NCBI GenBank assembly: GCA_011033025.1
Contig: WFMF01000081.1
Span: 248,001-312,000, forward strand
Source: Beroe forskalii
Lineage: Eukaryota; Ctenophora; Nuda; Beroida; Beroidae
Reading direction: 5' to 3'
Length of the DNA: 64,000 nucleotides
In this document: positions 48,601 through 59,484 of the stretch, in pieces
Layout of the letters: each line of letters opens with the position of its first letter
How positions within the stretch are numbered: position 1 is the first letter of the stretch
Translations under genes and position numbers: made by a program
Notes under the pieces: generated by a model
The model's input: only the letters and a program-made list of their open reading frames with translations
Told to the model about the DNA's origin: nothing
Database searches by the model: none

Positions 48601-51600
48601 CATGAAAGTTTTGTTTTATGCCCTAGAACATAACTACCAAGTTTCAAGGGTTTTCCTCAAAAACTGTAGGAGGAGATAGATTTTAAAGTTGATTTTCGGC
48701 AAATCGCGTCATAAGTTCGCGCGCGCACTGTAATTACAGGCGAAATCGCGATTTGAAAAATTGGGGGGGGGTCCACCGGCCAACGGCCAACCGTCTTAAA
48801 AATTTGCCATTTCGGCCAATTGGCCGTTGGCCGGTTGGCCGCTTTTTCCCTTTTTTATCCCTGGTTTCGGCCAGAAGCATTATAGTTGAAAGTTGTGAGA
48901 GAAAAAGTTGTTACAATTTCGATAACTGACATTTTCCCGCTAATTTGATTGGTGGGGGGTGTCAAATGTGTCAATCAAGGTCATTGAAATAGTTCAAATT
49001 TGCCCTTGTGCTTGAAGAAGGCCCAAGTTCAATACATCTATATAATGCTGTTTTATGTTGCCGAAATCAAAGAAAATAAGTCTTTTGAAAGTTGTTAATG
49101 GTCTAGGATATGTAGTTTTAACCCTTGATAAGTTCATGCGTAGACCATCCCTACTGTAAGGTTCTTCCCTTTTTTAGTCTTTTAAATCCATTCCAGTATA
49201 GTCATTGTCTTATCCCTGATTCCCTGCCACGCCTGGAACTATTTCCTGTTCATGTATGAAACACTTGATTTTATTCTATGTCTCCCTGCATGGATATGGC
49301 CTAGGGATGACTTCACGTGCCCTTGCCTAGCAGTCCTAAATAGTTTATGCAGTCCAAGTACTAAGGCCTTTAATAGTTTGCAATGATTCCTAGGATAGGC
49401 TTAGGCCTCTTGTGTAGTGCGGCAACCAATTCATTACTGAAGTAGGGGGTGTCCGGTGTAATGTCAGGGGATGTAATTTTCAGGGGGTCAAGTGTCCCTT
49501 TACTGGTTTTATGGTGCTCTGAGCAGAGGAAGCACCTAGTCAGGGTGAATCCCCCCTTAGCAGATGTGTACAGTTACAGCGAGGCCCTCATTAACCATGG
49601 AGTCTCCAATGATTAGGTGCCTAAAATAGAGAGATAGAGGGGACTTTCTGCTTATCTGGTTAAGGTAGGGATCTGTTGTAGCTTGGGGACCCGATGTACC
49701 ATCATATCAGGGGAGTAGCCAAAGGGGAGGCGACACAGGCGGCTGCCTTGGGCCTCCCCTTTTTGGACAGATGATATGAAAATGTTGTTCATTTTGATAA
49801 AATGATAGCTTTGAGCCAGCAAAATAAATCATAAAAAAGGTTTTGAATATAACTCGCCACCCCCGTTTCAGAAATCTGGCGATGCCCCTGCATTATATCC
49901 AGGATATGCAAGTTAAGCCATTCTTCAAGGCACCAAGGTTTGCACCCAGGTAGAGGGATAGATCTGAGTGCAGCAGGAGGGGGAGTTGGTGGTTTCTGCA
50001 ACACTCGATTGGCATGGACAAGGAATCCATTGGGAAGGGCCAAGGGATGCAGGACAGGATGAAAAGACTGAGGAAGACACTAGGTAGAAGACTCAAAACG
50101 AAGTTGAGGAGCAGTGGCTGATCATGAGGAAGTTGAGGAGGAGGCCAAGATACTAAGGCGAGACAGGGCTGAGGAATCCATGGTACTATAGTATGAGGCA
50201 GGGAGACTAGATTCTAGATGGACAGGGGCACTTTCATGGCTAAATTAGAGCGCTGAACTGGAAAGAAGGATGGTGGAAGAATGAAGGCAGGAGGTGAAGC
50301 TGAAGGAAGCGCTGGTGTTGAGGGAGGTAATATTAGTTGTGAAAAGGTGATATTAGTGGTGGAAAGGCCCCGAAGGTTGGAGCAGGAGTGGATTTTACTG
50401 GTTGCAGGGCCTTGGGGTTGACAGAATTCTGGAAAGCCTAGGTACTTTAGCTCAGGGTGAGCGATTCCTTACAGGCCTCTGCCGCAGTCTTAATTGGCAA
50501 GCCCTTTCATCAGAATTAAAGAGCCCTCATGCAAGTAGATTTTCCTTTCATGCACTCCATTACTTTCCCGGCCACTGGAACATATTCAATACCTCTTGGT
50601 GAACCTATTGAGATGTTAACAGTAGGATGATCCTGGTCTTTGAGTTGCTTAAAGTAGTAGACTGTACGAAAATGAGCTAAATTATCTTGAATTTCGCACT
50701 TTTGTCAGTATTTCGATGTTAGTGTCTTCTCAGATGTACTCAGATGTGTTCTTAGAACTATTGCAAGCAACTTTCTCTTTGGGAGTTTTTTGATTGGACC
50801 CCCCTAAAGAGCGGTAAATATCAAAAATAGAAAAACGGCCAACCGGCCAACCGACTAAAAAATTTCCAATTTCGGCCAATTGGCCGATGGCCGTTGGCCG
50901 GTGGACCCCCCCAAAATTCATAACTTCGGCTAGGAACAATATTTTTTGATGCAGTAAAAACCTACTGGTAGCTGGCGTTCAGCTCTATCAGAAACAACAA
51001 AAAACCGAAAATCGACCTCAGACCCCCCCGGCCCCCTTAAGTGAGTAATTTCCTCTTCAATCGAGTGACCTGCTGGCTGCTAGCTGCTGGTTTGATAACA
51101 TCACGTCAGTGGCACTCATTATACCAGTTTATTTGCTAGGATCAGGCCAACATGGCGTCAGCAGGTCACTCAATACACTGAGTAACTTATAACTTATAAT
51201 AAGCTTATAAATGTATTTCCCATGTACTTTTTTATACAATTAGTGTACGGTATATTATAGATCCATTTTTCGTGATAGATTTCTTACTATCTGAAATCTC
51301 CATGCGACACATAAAACACAATAAAGACTATGCTCACAGTTAACTATTTTCAGAGGGCGCTAGGGCTGCTGAAGTAGAGGGGAATTACTTTGTGTCTCCC
51401 GTCAACAAGTCTTACTCGTGCAGCAAGGAAATGGTACGATATCTGTGTATCCCATTGTACGAGTATCGCTAATTAATTACAGGGGGGTTCAATTTCCGGC
51501 TTTTGTTGTTTCTGATACAGAATCAAGCTGAAGCAAGTGGAAAAAACCGAAACCGCCCCGAACCAACCCAAAAACCTTCCCCGAAGCAAGCCGAAGTAAT

Positions 51601-54199
51601 CCGAAAAAAGCGATGCATTCCGAAAAAGCGAATCAACTCCGACCCTAACCATTGCCAGGGGCTTATTTGGGGTGATTCGCGTCTTTCGGCTTGATTCGGC
51701 TAGTCAGTTCCTGCTTGTAGTATCAACGTCATGAATCCTGAAATTCAAATTTTGTCCGATTGAGCATGAAACTATGCAGTCTATATCTGTAAGACCGCAG
51801 TAAGTTTTGACTAGCTGGGGACACGAGTGACTTAATATTTCTAAAATTCTCGGTTTTTGGACTAAAAAATTAAAAACTGCCGAACTGATTCATGTATTGA
51901 TTCGAATTAAATCATTCTGCATATTTCCATCTCCTAAAATAACATTGTCTACTAGACACGTTCAGAAAAGATTTGATGTTTTCAAAGGCTCTTACCAGTG
52001 TGTTACGTGTACATTTTTTAATTTTTGTTGCTTATCTCATGTAAAAAGGTGAGATAACAGCAGACTCACAAGTCTGTTGAAACGTGTAATGTTACACTGA
52101 CGTAACAAATCATAAGCTTCATATCAAATTTCAGACAGCTGTATGTGTAGCTTAAACTCTTAAAGTGATGTTATAAGCCTTTACTGAGAGGGGGTCAGTA
52201 CTGAGTGTAGTGGGCAGTTATTATATCATTTTCCGTACCAAAATCCTTACAAGGGAACATGGGATTTAATTCTCCATATTCTCATATTGTTTGGAAGGAC
52301 AGAAATCACGCGAATCAAGAAATAGACGGTCAATGATCACATTAAGAATTCGATCACCTCTCATATTAATATTTTACTGTAAAGTCACCAAGTCATCACT
52401 ATTTCTGGCAGGTTAAACTGGATAAAGTTTACCGTATGGAGAACGGTTCCCAAGTTTTAGTGGCGAATGAGGCTGTGTTCCTCAACCAGACGCATATGGC
52501 TATAAGAATCGGAGAGATCAGCCCCAAGACACCCTACGATTGTAAGTTTACTATTAACCAATGCTTTTTGACAGTGTTCCTATTCTTGCTTTCAAGGAGC
52601 ACGATGCTTTTTATTACGTTTCCTTGTGACGTATTATCAACTTATTTTTCATGTATACTATGTCCCGTTTAAGTTCGTAAATTTTAAGGTTACATTTTTA
52701 TTCTTAAAAATTGACTTATGGACAAATTTCACACATCATTTCAGAGCAAAATGATGAACATTTATGGTAAATTAACTTCTATAACCGTTGTTATCGACAC
52801 AACTTGTCCATCGCCTCTCAACTTAAGGCCTCAAATGAGCAAAATTACCCCTTTGTTGTTTCTTGAATCCCCACATTACAGCTCGCTCCAGGAGAGTCAT
52901 AGTGGTAAACGGCTATTGTTTTCCGTTGAAGATGTTTCTTGTGAGTGTCAGCCATAGCCAGAAATCAACGGGAGTCAAATCTTGGGAGTAGGGAGGCCAT
53001 GACATGAAGATGTGTTTCCTTACTGCTCTCCATCGAAAATGCTAATAATAATGGCTCGATTTTTAAGAGCCATTTCAGGTGTTCTACTAACTTGCATGAA
53101 CCATGACGACTTCAGCATGTGTTTCTACATCAGCTGACGCAAAAACCACGACAGATAATCATAGTGAATATGCACGTTAACCTTGTTGTGGGAGCCATTT
53201 TCGTTGAATAATTAAGGAAAATGGAGATTTTGGGGCTAAAAGCGCCTCAAACCATGATTTCAATAGGTGTTAACCGTCTTCCAAGAGGCTGAACAGTGTC
53301 CATGTAAAACGTCCAAAAGTATTGATGCCAATTCTGGGATATCCCATGACTGTAAAACCATGATTTGCCGGGAAACAAACTTAAGGTAATATGCGCTATT
53401 CTCTAAGCACGCCCCTGCAGGCTGCGAACTAGGCCTTCCTCTGCTTGTCTTTCAGTCAGATTTGAAATTTTGCCTCATGGGCTTCCATCAGTATTCTCAG
53501 ACGAACAATCGTAGAAGTTTTCAGCTCCAATGAATGATGTTTGGTTGATGTTTTTTGAAGTTACGGGAGCTGGGTTATTTGAAACGAGGTTTGCACACTT
53601 TTCACCTCAGCTTCTTTGAACGATGATTCCCGTCGTTTCCGCTTTCATGAGCAGTTCTATGGTCACAGAATATTTCGCTGATACACTGGAGAGTACCAAG
53701 GGTAGGTAAAATTTTGGTGTGGTATCCAGGTTGCTTCCTGGACGACCATTGAATCTTTCAAAGTGATGACCTCAAATGCACGTTTCAATAACATGTTTTT
53801 TTCACACTTCCAGTCAACGTGAAGAAATATGGACTCAAACTTCTGAAAACCAAATCAGGCCAAGATATGCCTAAATGTTCATCTATTTACTCCAATCTAC
53901 AGAACCATTTAGGGTTTTATCTCTATTGCAGTAGATGTAGAGTGTATTTAAAATTTACGAAGTTAAACGGGACACACTATATTATTACACGACAGTTACT
54001 GTCTTTAGTGTTTGTGATGATTCCAATTATGAACCAAACATTATTTTCAGACCACTACTGCGCGGTGGATCAGAAGATCAAGGACATTGTTCCCATCGCA
54101 GTGGGCGTGGCTCTGGCTGCCCTGGTCGTCATCGTGCTCGTGTCTTATCTCATCGGCCGGCGCCGAACTGTTGCTGCTGGAGGATATGAGAGAGTGTAA
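45640..54199 (+). CDS. LAMP1-like: Lysosome-associated membrane glycoprotein (LAMP family)
   Basis: Seven exons join in phase: 45640..45688, 47185..47285, 47539..47661, 47879..47981, 51354..51433, 52412..52541 and 54051..54199 (TAA). They give about 244 residues. LAMPs are heavily glycosylated lysosomal/late-endosomal membrane proteins. The start Met opens a hydrophobic signal peptide (ASGYLLLLPVLLKLAVLA). The lumenal part has four Cys (32, 69, 148, 199) and seven N-glycosylation sequons (N36, N42, N71, N94, N143, N163, N177). NYFVSPVNKSYSC matches the conserved LAMP-domain block before the third Cys. One TM helix (about 208-230, IVPIAVGVALAALVVIVLVS) is followed by GRRR and a C-terminal GYERV, the GYxx-hydrophobic AP-binding lysosomal sorting signal that also ends the family. 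It is a single-LAMP-domain protein of insect-like size, lacking a second lumenal domain. The spacing of the second Cys pair (50 residues) exceeds the usual 36-38. Introns 4 and 6 carry transposons. Confidence 0.9.
45689..47184. other. LAMP intron 1
   Basis: A GTATGA donor and TTACCTTTCAG acceptor bound a ~1.5-kb AT-rich intron. It holds a G-run (about 45980..45990) but no recognisable element or exon. Confidence 0.8.
48128..48179. repeat. Inverted repeat in LAMP intron 4
   Basis: ATTCCTACTTAA and TTAAGTAGGAAT form a 12-bp stem separated by ~28 bp, just upstream of the TTAA insertion site of the foldback element. It could be a separate very short insertion. Confidence 0.6.
48186..51036. mobile_element. 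Palindromic TTAA-flanked element, interrupted by copy B
   Basis: TTAA (48182..48185 and 51037..51040) flanks inverted termini GGGGGCCGGGGGGGTC...; the two ends match through TTTTGTTGTTTCTGATAGAGCTGAA and AACAATATTTTTTGATGC, about 110 bp each. A further long inverted repeat pairs 48300..48505 with 48555..48762, so once the nested copy B is removed the element (about 695 bp) is one near-perfect palindrome with a ~30-bp centre. A TTAA target duplication is typical of piggyBac-type elements; the palindromic build suggests a fold-back MITE. It lies in LAMP intron 4. Confidence 0.75.
48763..50912 (-). mobile_element. 2.1-kb TIR DNA element, copy B (inverted)
   Basis: The reverse-oriented counterpart of 36691..38824, alike over essentially its whole length with small indels, including both GTCCACCGGCCAACGGCC termini. 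It sits inside the palindromic element. Because the palindrome's other arm preserves the unoccupied sequence, the insertion can be read directly: TTGAAAAATTCATAAC became TTGAAAAATT-element-AAAATTCATAAC, a 6-bp AAAATT target duplication. The interior carries the same broken coding remnants as copy A, so it is non-autonomous. Confidence 0.85.
51041..51353. other. LAMP intron 4, 3' part
   Basis: AT-rich intron sequence leading to the TTAACTATTTTCAG acceptor of exon 5. No further element recognised. Confidence 0.6.
51482..51720. repeat. CCGAA-rich segment with foldback-related end
   Basis: In LAMP intron 5. The left edge (GGGGGGTTCAATTTCCGGCT then TTTGTTGTTTCTGATACAG) resembles the terminal repeat of the 48186..51036 element. 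The interior is rich in CCGAA/GCGAA words on + and the right edge has the complement (TTCGGCTTGATTCGGC). It is probably a diverged relative of that MITE. Confidence 0.45.
52920..53400 (-). pseudogene. Mariner/IS630-type transposase relic
   Basis: At 52951..53006 the minus strand reads WPPYSQDLTPVDFWLW, the signature W-P-x-x-S-x-D-L-(T/N)-P-x-D-(F/Y)-x-L-W block around the last catalytic residues of DDE transposases of the Tc1/mariner/IS630 group. The preceding stretch (HFRWRAVRKHIF) fits the usual spacer after the second Asp. Stops occur upstream, and no frame continues far in either direction. It lies antisense in LAMP intron 6. The outer limits given are approximate; TIRs were not found. 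Confidence 0.65.
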
Positions 54200-55460
54200 G
54201 GGGGCTCTGTTACACTCAGACTTACACTCAGACTTACACAAACCTTACACAAACTTACACAGCCATTTGAGACTATGAGAGAGTGTTACAGGGACACAGT
54301 GTTACAGACTTACACACAAATGCTACTCTGACAGTACCAGAGTGTCAGAAATTCTGCATTTTGTCTCAGAATTCAGTGTACCATAGAATGGCGTAATACA
54401 TGTGCATCCAAGATACCGACCAAGGTTTCAAACCTTAACTTTCTCTCGACAATGTGGTGTTGTGTTCACTGAGCACTGTGTTTGATACAGTGCATCGTGA
54501 ATTGATTGGAAATATGATTGGAATGTGACCGTATTTTTGTTTTCTTGTGTTTTGTTTGCTGTTCAGATATATCTGTGATTAACTTATAGTCCTCATTCCC
54601 ATTCATTCTGCTAGATTTAAGGAAATCACTGTCAAGTGTCATGAATAATTAACGATGGGCTGATATCAAAAGAACAGTTTCAAGAGATTTTAAGATTTTA
54701 ACGAGATCACCAGGTTTCTTTTGTACGTAGTTCAGAATAGTTCCTTAGTTTTATGCTTAAAAGGACTTCTTTTGAGTGATATCTTCTTTGAAAGTTTGAA
54801 TGACTTAGGGATGTTTAGAGATACTGTGAAATTTTGAAGTCTAAAGTTCAAGTATGTTTGTAAAAACCAAAAAACCACTGACTCCACAGTTATAGCTCAT
54901 GGTTTTCTTAAATTTTGCCCTGAAAAATCAAAATCCTGTTCTTTGTATGTACTTATGTATGATTGGCATGATTATTTCGATGAGATGCTTTTGGTTATCA
55001 ATATTTTGTATTATCGAAAACTGTGTCTGATTACTTTTCCTCTACGTAAAGTTGCCCCAGAGATACGATGATAGGACATGAGACGGATGGGTGCTCATAG
55101 GTTTAAATCAAAACATCGAAAAGGCATTGTCTTTTGAGAGATCCGAGCATAGCCCCTGCTCAGAAAATTTATTCTTCAGCTCTTCAGGAACTATCTCTCC
55201 CTGCTTCAACTGTTTTGGAGTTGAGATTGGGCAGTCTTTGTCGATTGTCGAACCCTCTTTAACTTCCCCTCTCATCCACTTTTCAAAGTGTTGATTTCGA
55301 GCTATGAGCAGACATACCGGTATGACCCTGCTTGGTAAAACTTATCTCTGAAATTACATTGCACGTGCGCAATGCACTGCAACGATAACCATACTAGCGG
55401 ATAACCTCAACCTTAACTACCGCTATCCTAAACAGTGGTCCCACTGAAACATTGCCATTT
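54200..55460. other. LAMP 3' flank and probable 3' UTR
   Basis: Begins with a short duplicated ACTTACAC(A/T)CA-type repeat after the stop codon. No AATAAA is evident in the first several hundred bases, so the transcript end is not located. No further gene seen. Confidence 0.5.
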
Positions 55461-56344
55461 AGGGATCGTTCACATATTACGTAATCACCTAGGGGGAGGG
55501 GGGTGTTTTTAAATGGTTACGTTTGATTACGGGGAGGGGGAGGGGGTTTGGTGGTTGATTACGTAATCAAAATATCCGATTTTTTGACACAATTTTTGAA
55601 TTTTTGCCACAAATTCTCGGTATTTTCAGCAAAATTTTCAGAAAACCAACTCAAAAACACCATATTTTTTACAACTGACCTCAATATTTTCAACAATTTT
55701 TCCAAAGTTGAAATATAATCAAATTAAAAGTATTTACACTGTCCATTTTCTTTACTTTTTATTACTCAAAAAGGTGGGGGGGGGTTGGCCATGATTACGT
55801 AATATTTTCCTCAAGAGAGGGGGGGTTGGGCTTTGATTACGTTTGATAACGAGGGGGAGGGAGGGGGTTGATAATGGCCAAAAATTGATAAGGGATCTTT
55901 CACATATTACGTAATCAATTTTTGGCCATTTTCAACCCCCCTCCCTCCCCCTCGTAATCTAATGTAATCAAAGCCCAACCCCCCTCTCTTGAGGAGAATA
56001 TTACGTAATCATGGCTTAACCCCCCCCACCTTTTTGAGTAGAAAGTGAAGAAAATGGACAGTGTAAATACTTATGATTGATTATGTTTCAACTTTGGAAA
56101 AATTTATGAAAATATTGAGCGAAGTTTTTAAAAATGGTGCTGAAAAATGGTGCTTTTGAGTTGGTTTTCTGAGAATTTTGCTAAAAATACCGAGAATTTG
56201 TGGCAAAATATTTCAAAAATTGTGTCAAAAATTGAATATTTTGATTACGTAATCAACCACCAAACCCCCTCCCCCCTCCCCGTAATCATTTGAAAACACC
56301 CCCCCCCTCCCCCTAGGTGATTGCGTAAAATGTGAACGATCCCT
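55461..56344. mobile_element. Fold-back MITE, ~430-bp inverted arms
   Basis: Left end AGGGATCGTTCACATATTAC(GTAATC) and right end its near-complement (GTGAACGATCCCT). The arms 55461..55886 and 55913..56344 pair over nearly their full length, including GGGGGAGGG/CCCTCCCCC tracts and TGATTACGTAATC motifs. The centre (55887..55912) carries another copy of the terminal GGGATCTTTCACATATTACG, and an extra terminal copy follows at 56345..56370. No coding capacity. The AT/GGGG build is that of a common invertebrate MITE type. Confidence 0.8.
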
Positions 56345-56871
56345 TACGTAATATGTGAACGATCCCTTACCACATGGATCTGAATAATGCCGATCTTGAA
56401 GTGTTCGCTACTGTCTCGAAAACACGATTGTTGCTCCGACGTGGGGTTTGTCTGCACACCTGAGCAGCCTAGAGTTTCTGGAATTTCAGTCACTGAGAAT
56501 TTTGTGAATCATGGTTTAACATTGCTGTATATTTAGGGCCCATATCGTAAGTCTGGGACGTCGGGTGAGATAAATTGCGTTGGCCATTCCGAGCTATTAT
56601 GTGCCTACACCGTTGGAATAACCGCTTTTCGAAAAGCAAGGCCGTAAACTGAAATGAAAAATTGGAGGGGACATAGAAATTTTGTAAAGCCATAAAGTGG
56701 CAGACATGCCTGCCGCAGGCGAAATTTTTAGGAAATTTAGATTTTTTATTGAATTTTGGGCACTTTTCCAGCAATCTACCAAAAAACTGAGGGGGACTAG
56801 TCGAAAAGGGTTTGATTGTTTTTCTCAAAATTTCTTTTCCGCTCACATACCTTACGAGACATAATTAAAAG

Positions 56872-56921
56872 GTACGAAATTTGGGGATTTTTCGAAAAAA
56901 TCCCCATATTTTCGTACCCCC
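56872..56921. repeat. Hairpin repeat, copy 1
   Basis: GGTACGAAATTTGGGGATTT pairs with AAATCCCCATATTTTCGTAC, giving a near-perfect hairpin. A second copy begins at 57221. Confidence 0.75.
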
Positions 56922-57220
56922 AAAATTTCGATCCCCATAATTATTTCCACCAAATTAGTTAATTGCGGGTTTGTGAGTTGACTAACAGAGCATAAAATAT
57001 GGAATTCCCAGACAAATTTCAATAATTATATCAGTGCAGAAGAGTTAAAAATATCTTAAATGCAGTAACTCCAAATAAAACCTTCTACACTCGACTCGAT
57101 AAAAGAGATCTTGTACCGGAAATCAAGTGATATTGGCCTTTCTGAAGTTCTGATTTATTCCCAAAGTTACCTTATTTTTTTGAATTTGAAAAAAGGCGAA
57201 AATCCCCTAATTTAATTTGG

Positions 57221-57270
57221 GGTACGAAATTTGGGGATTTTTGAAAAAAATCCCCATATTTTCGTACCCC
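57221..57270. repeat. Hairpin repeat, copy 2
   Basis: A direct repeat of 56872..56921 with its following CCCAAAATTTCGATCCCC, about 349 bp downstream in the same orientation. Confidence 0.75.
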
Positions 57271-57542
57271 CAAAATTTCGATCCCCGGAATTATTGTCCC
57301 ATGTTATTTTGTCTTGTAAGGTATATTTTTTTGTCAAATTCGTTAAAATTTAGCAGGAACGCGCGAGACCAAACGACATTCGCGTGATGAAAGGCCCATT
57401 TTAATGAATTTGACTCGTGATTTATGCATGACGCGCCGCGCGCGCGTGATTATCGATCAATGGCGATTCTATCGACAAAAGGATCGGAACAAATTTTTGG
57501 AAAAATGTTGACATATATCCAGGGCCATAAAATGGTTAGTAT

Positions 57543-57702
57543 GGGATCCTTCATATTACGTTATCATCGAGGGGGATAGGGACTTGATTATGTAATATTC
57601 TCCTCAAGAGAGGGAGGGCTGGGCTTTGATTAAGTTTTGATTACGAGGGGGAGGAGGCGGGGGGCTGGAAAATGGGTCAAATATTGATTGAATGGATCCC
57701 TT
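57543..57702. mobile_element. Short relative of the fold-back MITE
   Basis: Ends GGGATCCTTCATATTACG and ...AATGGATCCC. It shares TCCTCAAGAGAGGG and GCTTTGATTA blocks with 55461..56344 but lacks most of one arm. Confidence 0.6.
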
Positions 57703-57878
57703 ATTAAGCTAAAATTGAGAAGTGATCACAACAACTTTCAATGGGTTCAAATATACAAATATTAAGAATTTTAACACTGAACAAAGAAACATATGATCCC
57801 ACGTGATGGTAACAACAATTGTCGAAGGTGAAAGGGGTCAGACAACGTTGACAAAAGGTAAGGGAGCCGTCGCCCGGT

Positions 57879-58310
57879 CACATATTACGTCATCACTTTT
57901 ATCCCATTTCAACACCCCCCCCCGTCTGTCAATATCATTTGTCATCATTGGCACCCTCCCCATGTGACGTCAGATTGACCAACCCCCCTTTTTTCAAAAA
58001 ATTTTTTAAAAGAAACAACAGAATAAAACAATCAGAACGTGGGGTGTATTTTTATTTCAACCTGAAAACAAGCAAAATTGGAATTGTAATAAAAAACCCT
58101 CATCCAATCATAAATGGCCTTTCACGTACCAGTTAGTTCGAAACATAGATACTTTTGCAAAAATGAAAGGGGTACCCAAAAAAAATAGGAAAAAAAATTT
58201 CAATCGAAAATAAAATTTAAATTTTTTTGCCGTCAGAAAACCCTAAAACCCCCTCCCCCCCCTGTCATCACCCTACATTTGAAAACCCCCCCCCTGTGAT
58301 AAAATTGAGG
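57879..58310. repeat. Degenerate C-run MITE-like sequence
   Basis: Begins TCACATATTACGTCATC and contains repeated C8-C10 runs, TGTCATCA and GTGACGTCA motifs of the kind seen in the preceding MITEs. A clear right terminus is missing. Confidence 0.4.
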
Positions 58311-59484
58311 TTCCTAACAATATATATTGGAAATTTTTATTTTATTTTTTAAATTTTCACTTTAAAATCATAATCTTTTAAAGCCCCTCAAATGTATCAA
58401 AATATTTTTAGTTTAGTACCAGTAGGTATCTGAAGCCCAACCTATCATATTTGGCCTTCTAAAATATTTATTCATTTTGACTGAAATAAACTTTCAATTT
58501 TGGTCGCCAAAGAACCAGTTTAAATTGTATTGTGTTAATTTAAAAAGGGTCAGATTATTTGGACCAAAATCCAAATAGTATATTTTGAAAATTTTGTCAT
58601 ATGTTGTGACAACTATGAGAAAATTTGTTCCATGTCAGTTAAATAGGTTTATAAACAACAAAATTGGTCTTGGGGTCGGATAAATTGAGATTATGAAAAT
58701 GAGGACCGCTTAAAAGCCAGCTAAATTAAAGGGCCCATAAGGTATTGGTATAGATATAGGTAGATCGGTAAAGAATGTATACTATTTACATGTATCGACA
58801 GCTAATAGTTTATTTACAAAATAAGTCACCTAAACCAACAGAAGATGAAAATATATCAACTACACGGTCTACGTTTCACATATAAATTCAAAGGAGAAAC
58901 CGTTGAGATGAGAAGTGTTTGTTGCATATTGCTATTAAGAACTCCATTCATTAGGTCATGTTAACTGAATATCCCATACCAACTTAATTTAAAACTTTAA
59001 AAAAATTTTAAATTTTTTCCCCTTTGCTCAGTTTTCACATTTAAAATCTTGAGTTTTCCATTCATCATAAATAAAATTATCAGCCCAAAATTGTTCAAAG
59101 TGAACTTCATCACCAATCTCAAGGTTGTACCTCTTTGGCAACCTCACCCCTCTGGTAACTTCCATCCCCCTGAATCAACTCCAAATCCATTTAAAAACAA
59201 ACCAACAGGCCCCCCCCATCTTTCCCCATGCGGAGGGTACAGGTGTTTTAGTCTTTTGGGTTTGAGTCCGGGGTTAGCCCGGGGGCCCCCAGGGCCGGGC
59301 GGTCTCCGGCCCTGAGGTGAGAAAACTTTAATTTTTTTTCACTACTTTTTCCAGCAATAAGAATAATGCTCGTAAAAACCTAAATTTTGGTTTGGGAAAA
59401 AAAAACTTTAAAAATAAAAATATTTTCCGGCTTTTAGCTTTAATTTTTTGTATTTATGTGTTTTGAGGCAAGAAAATAAAATTT
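58311..59484. other. No gene; one GC-rich patch
   Basis: AT-rich sequence except 59260..59316, which is strongly G+C-rich and contains CCGGGGGCCCCC and GGGCCGG...CCGGCCC stems. The 88-codon frame ending at 59315 runs into this patch and has no domain. Confidence 0.5.

Noticed and set aside
48283..48647. Overlapping ORFs on both strands with similar translations
   Set aside because: They are the two arms of the palindromic element read in opposite directions, not genes.
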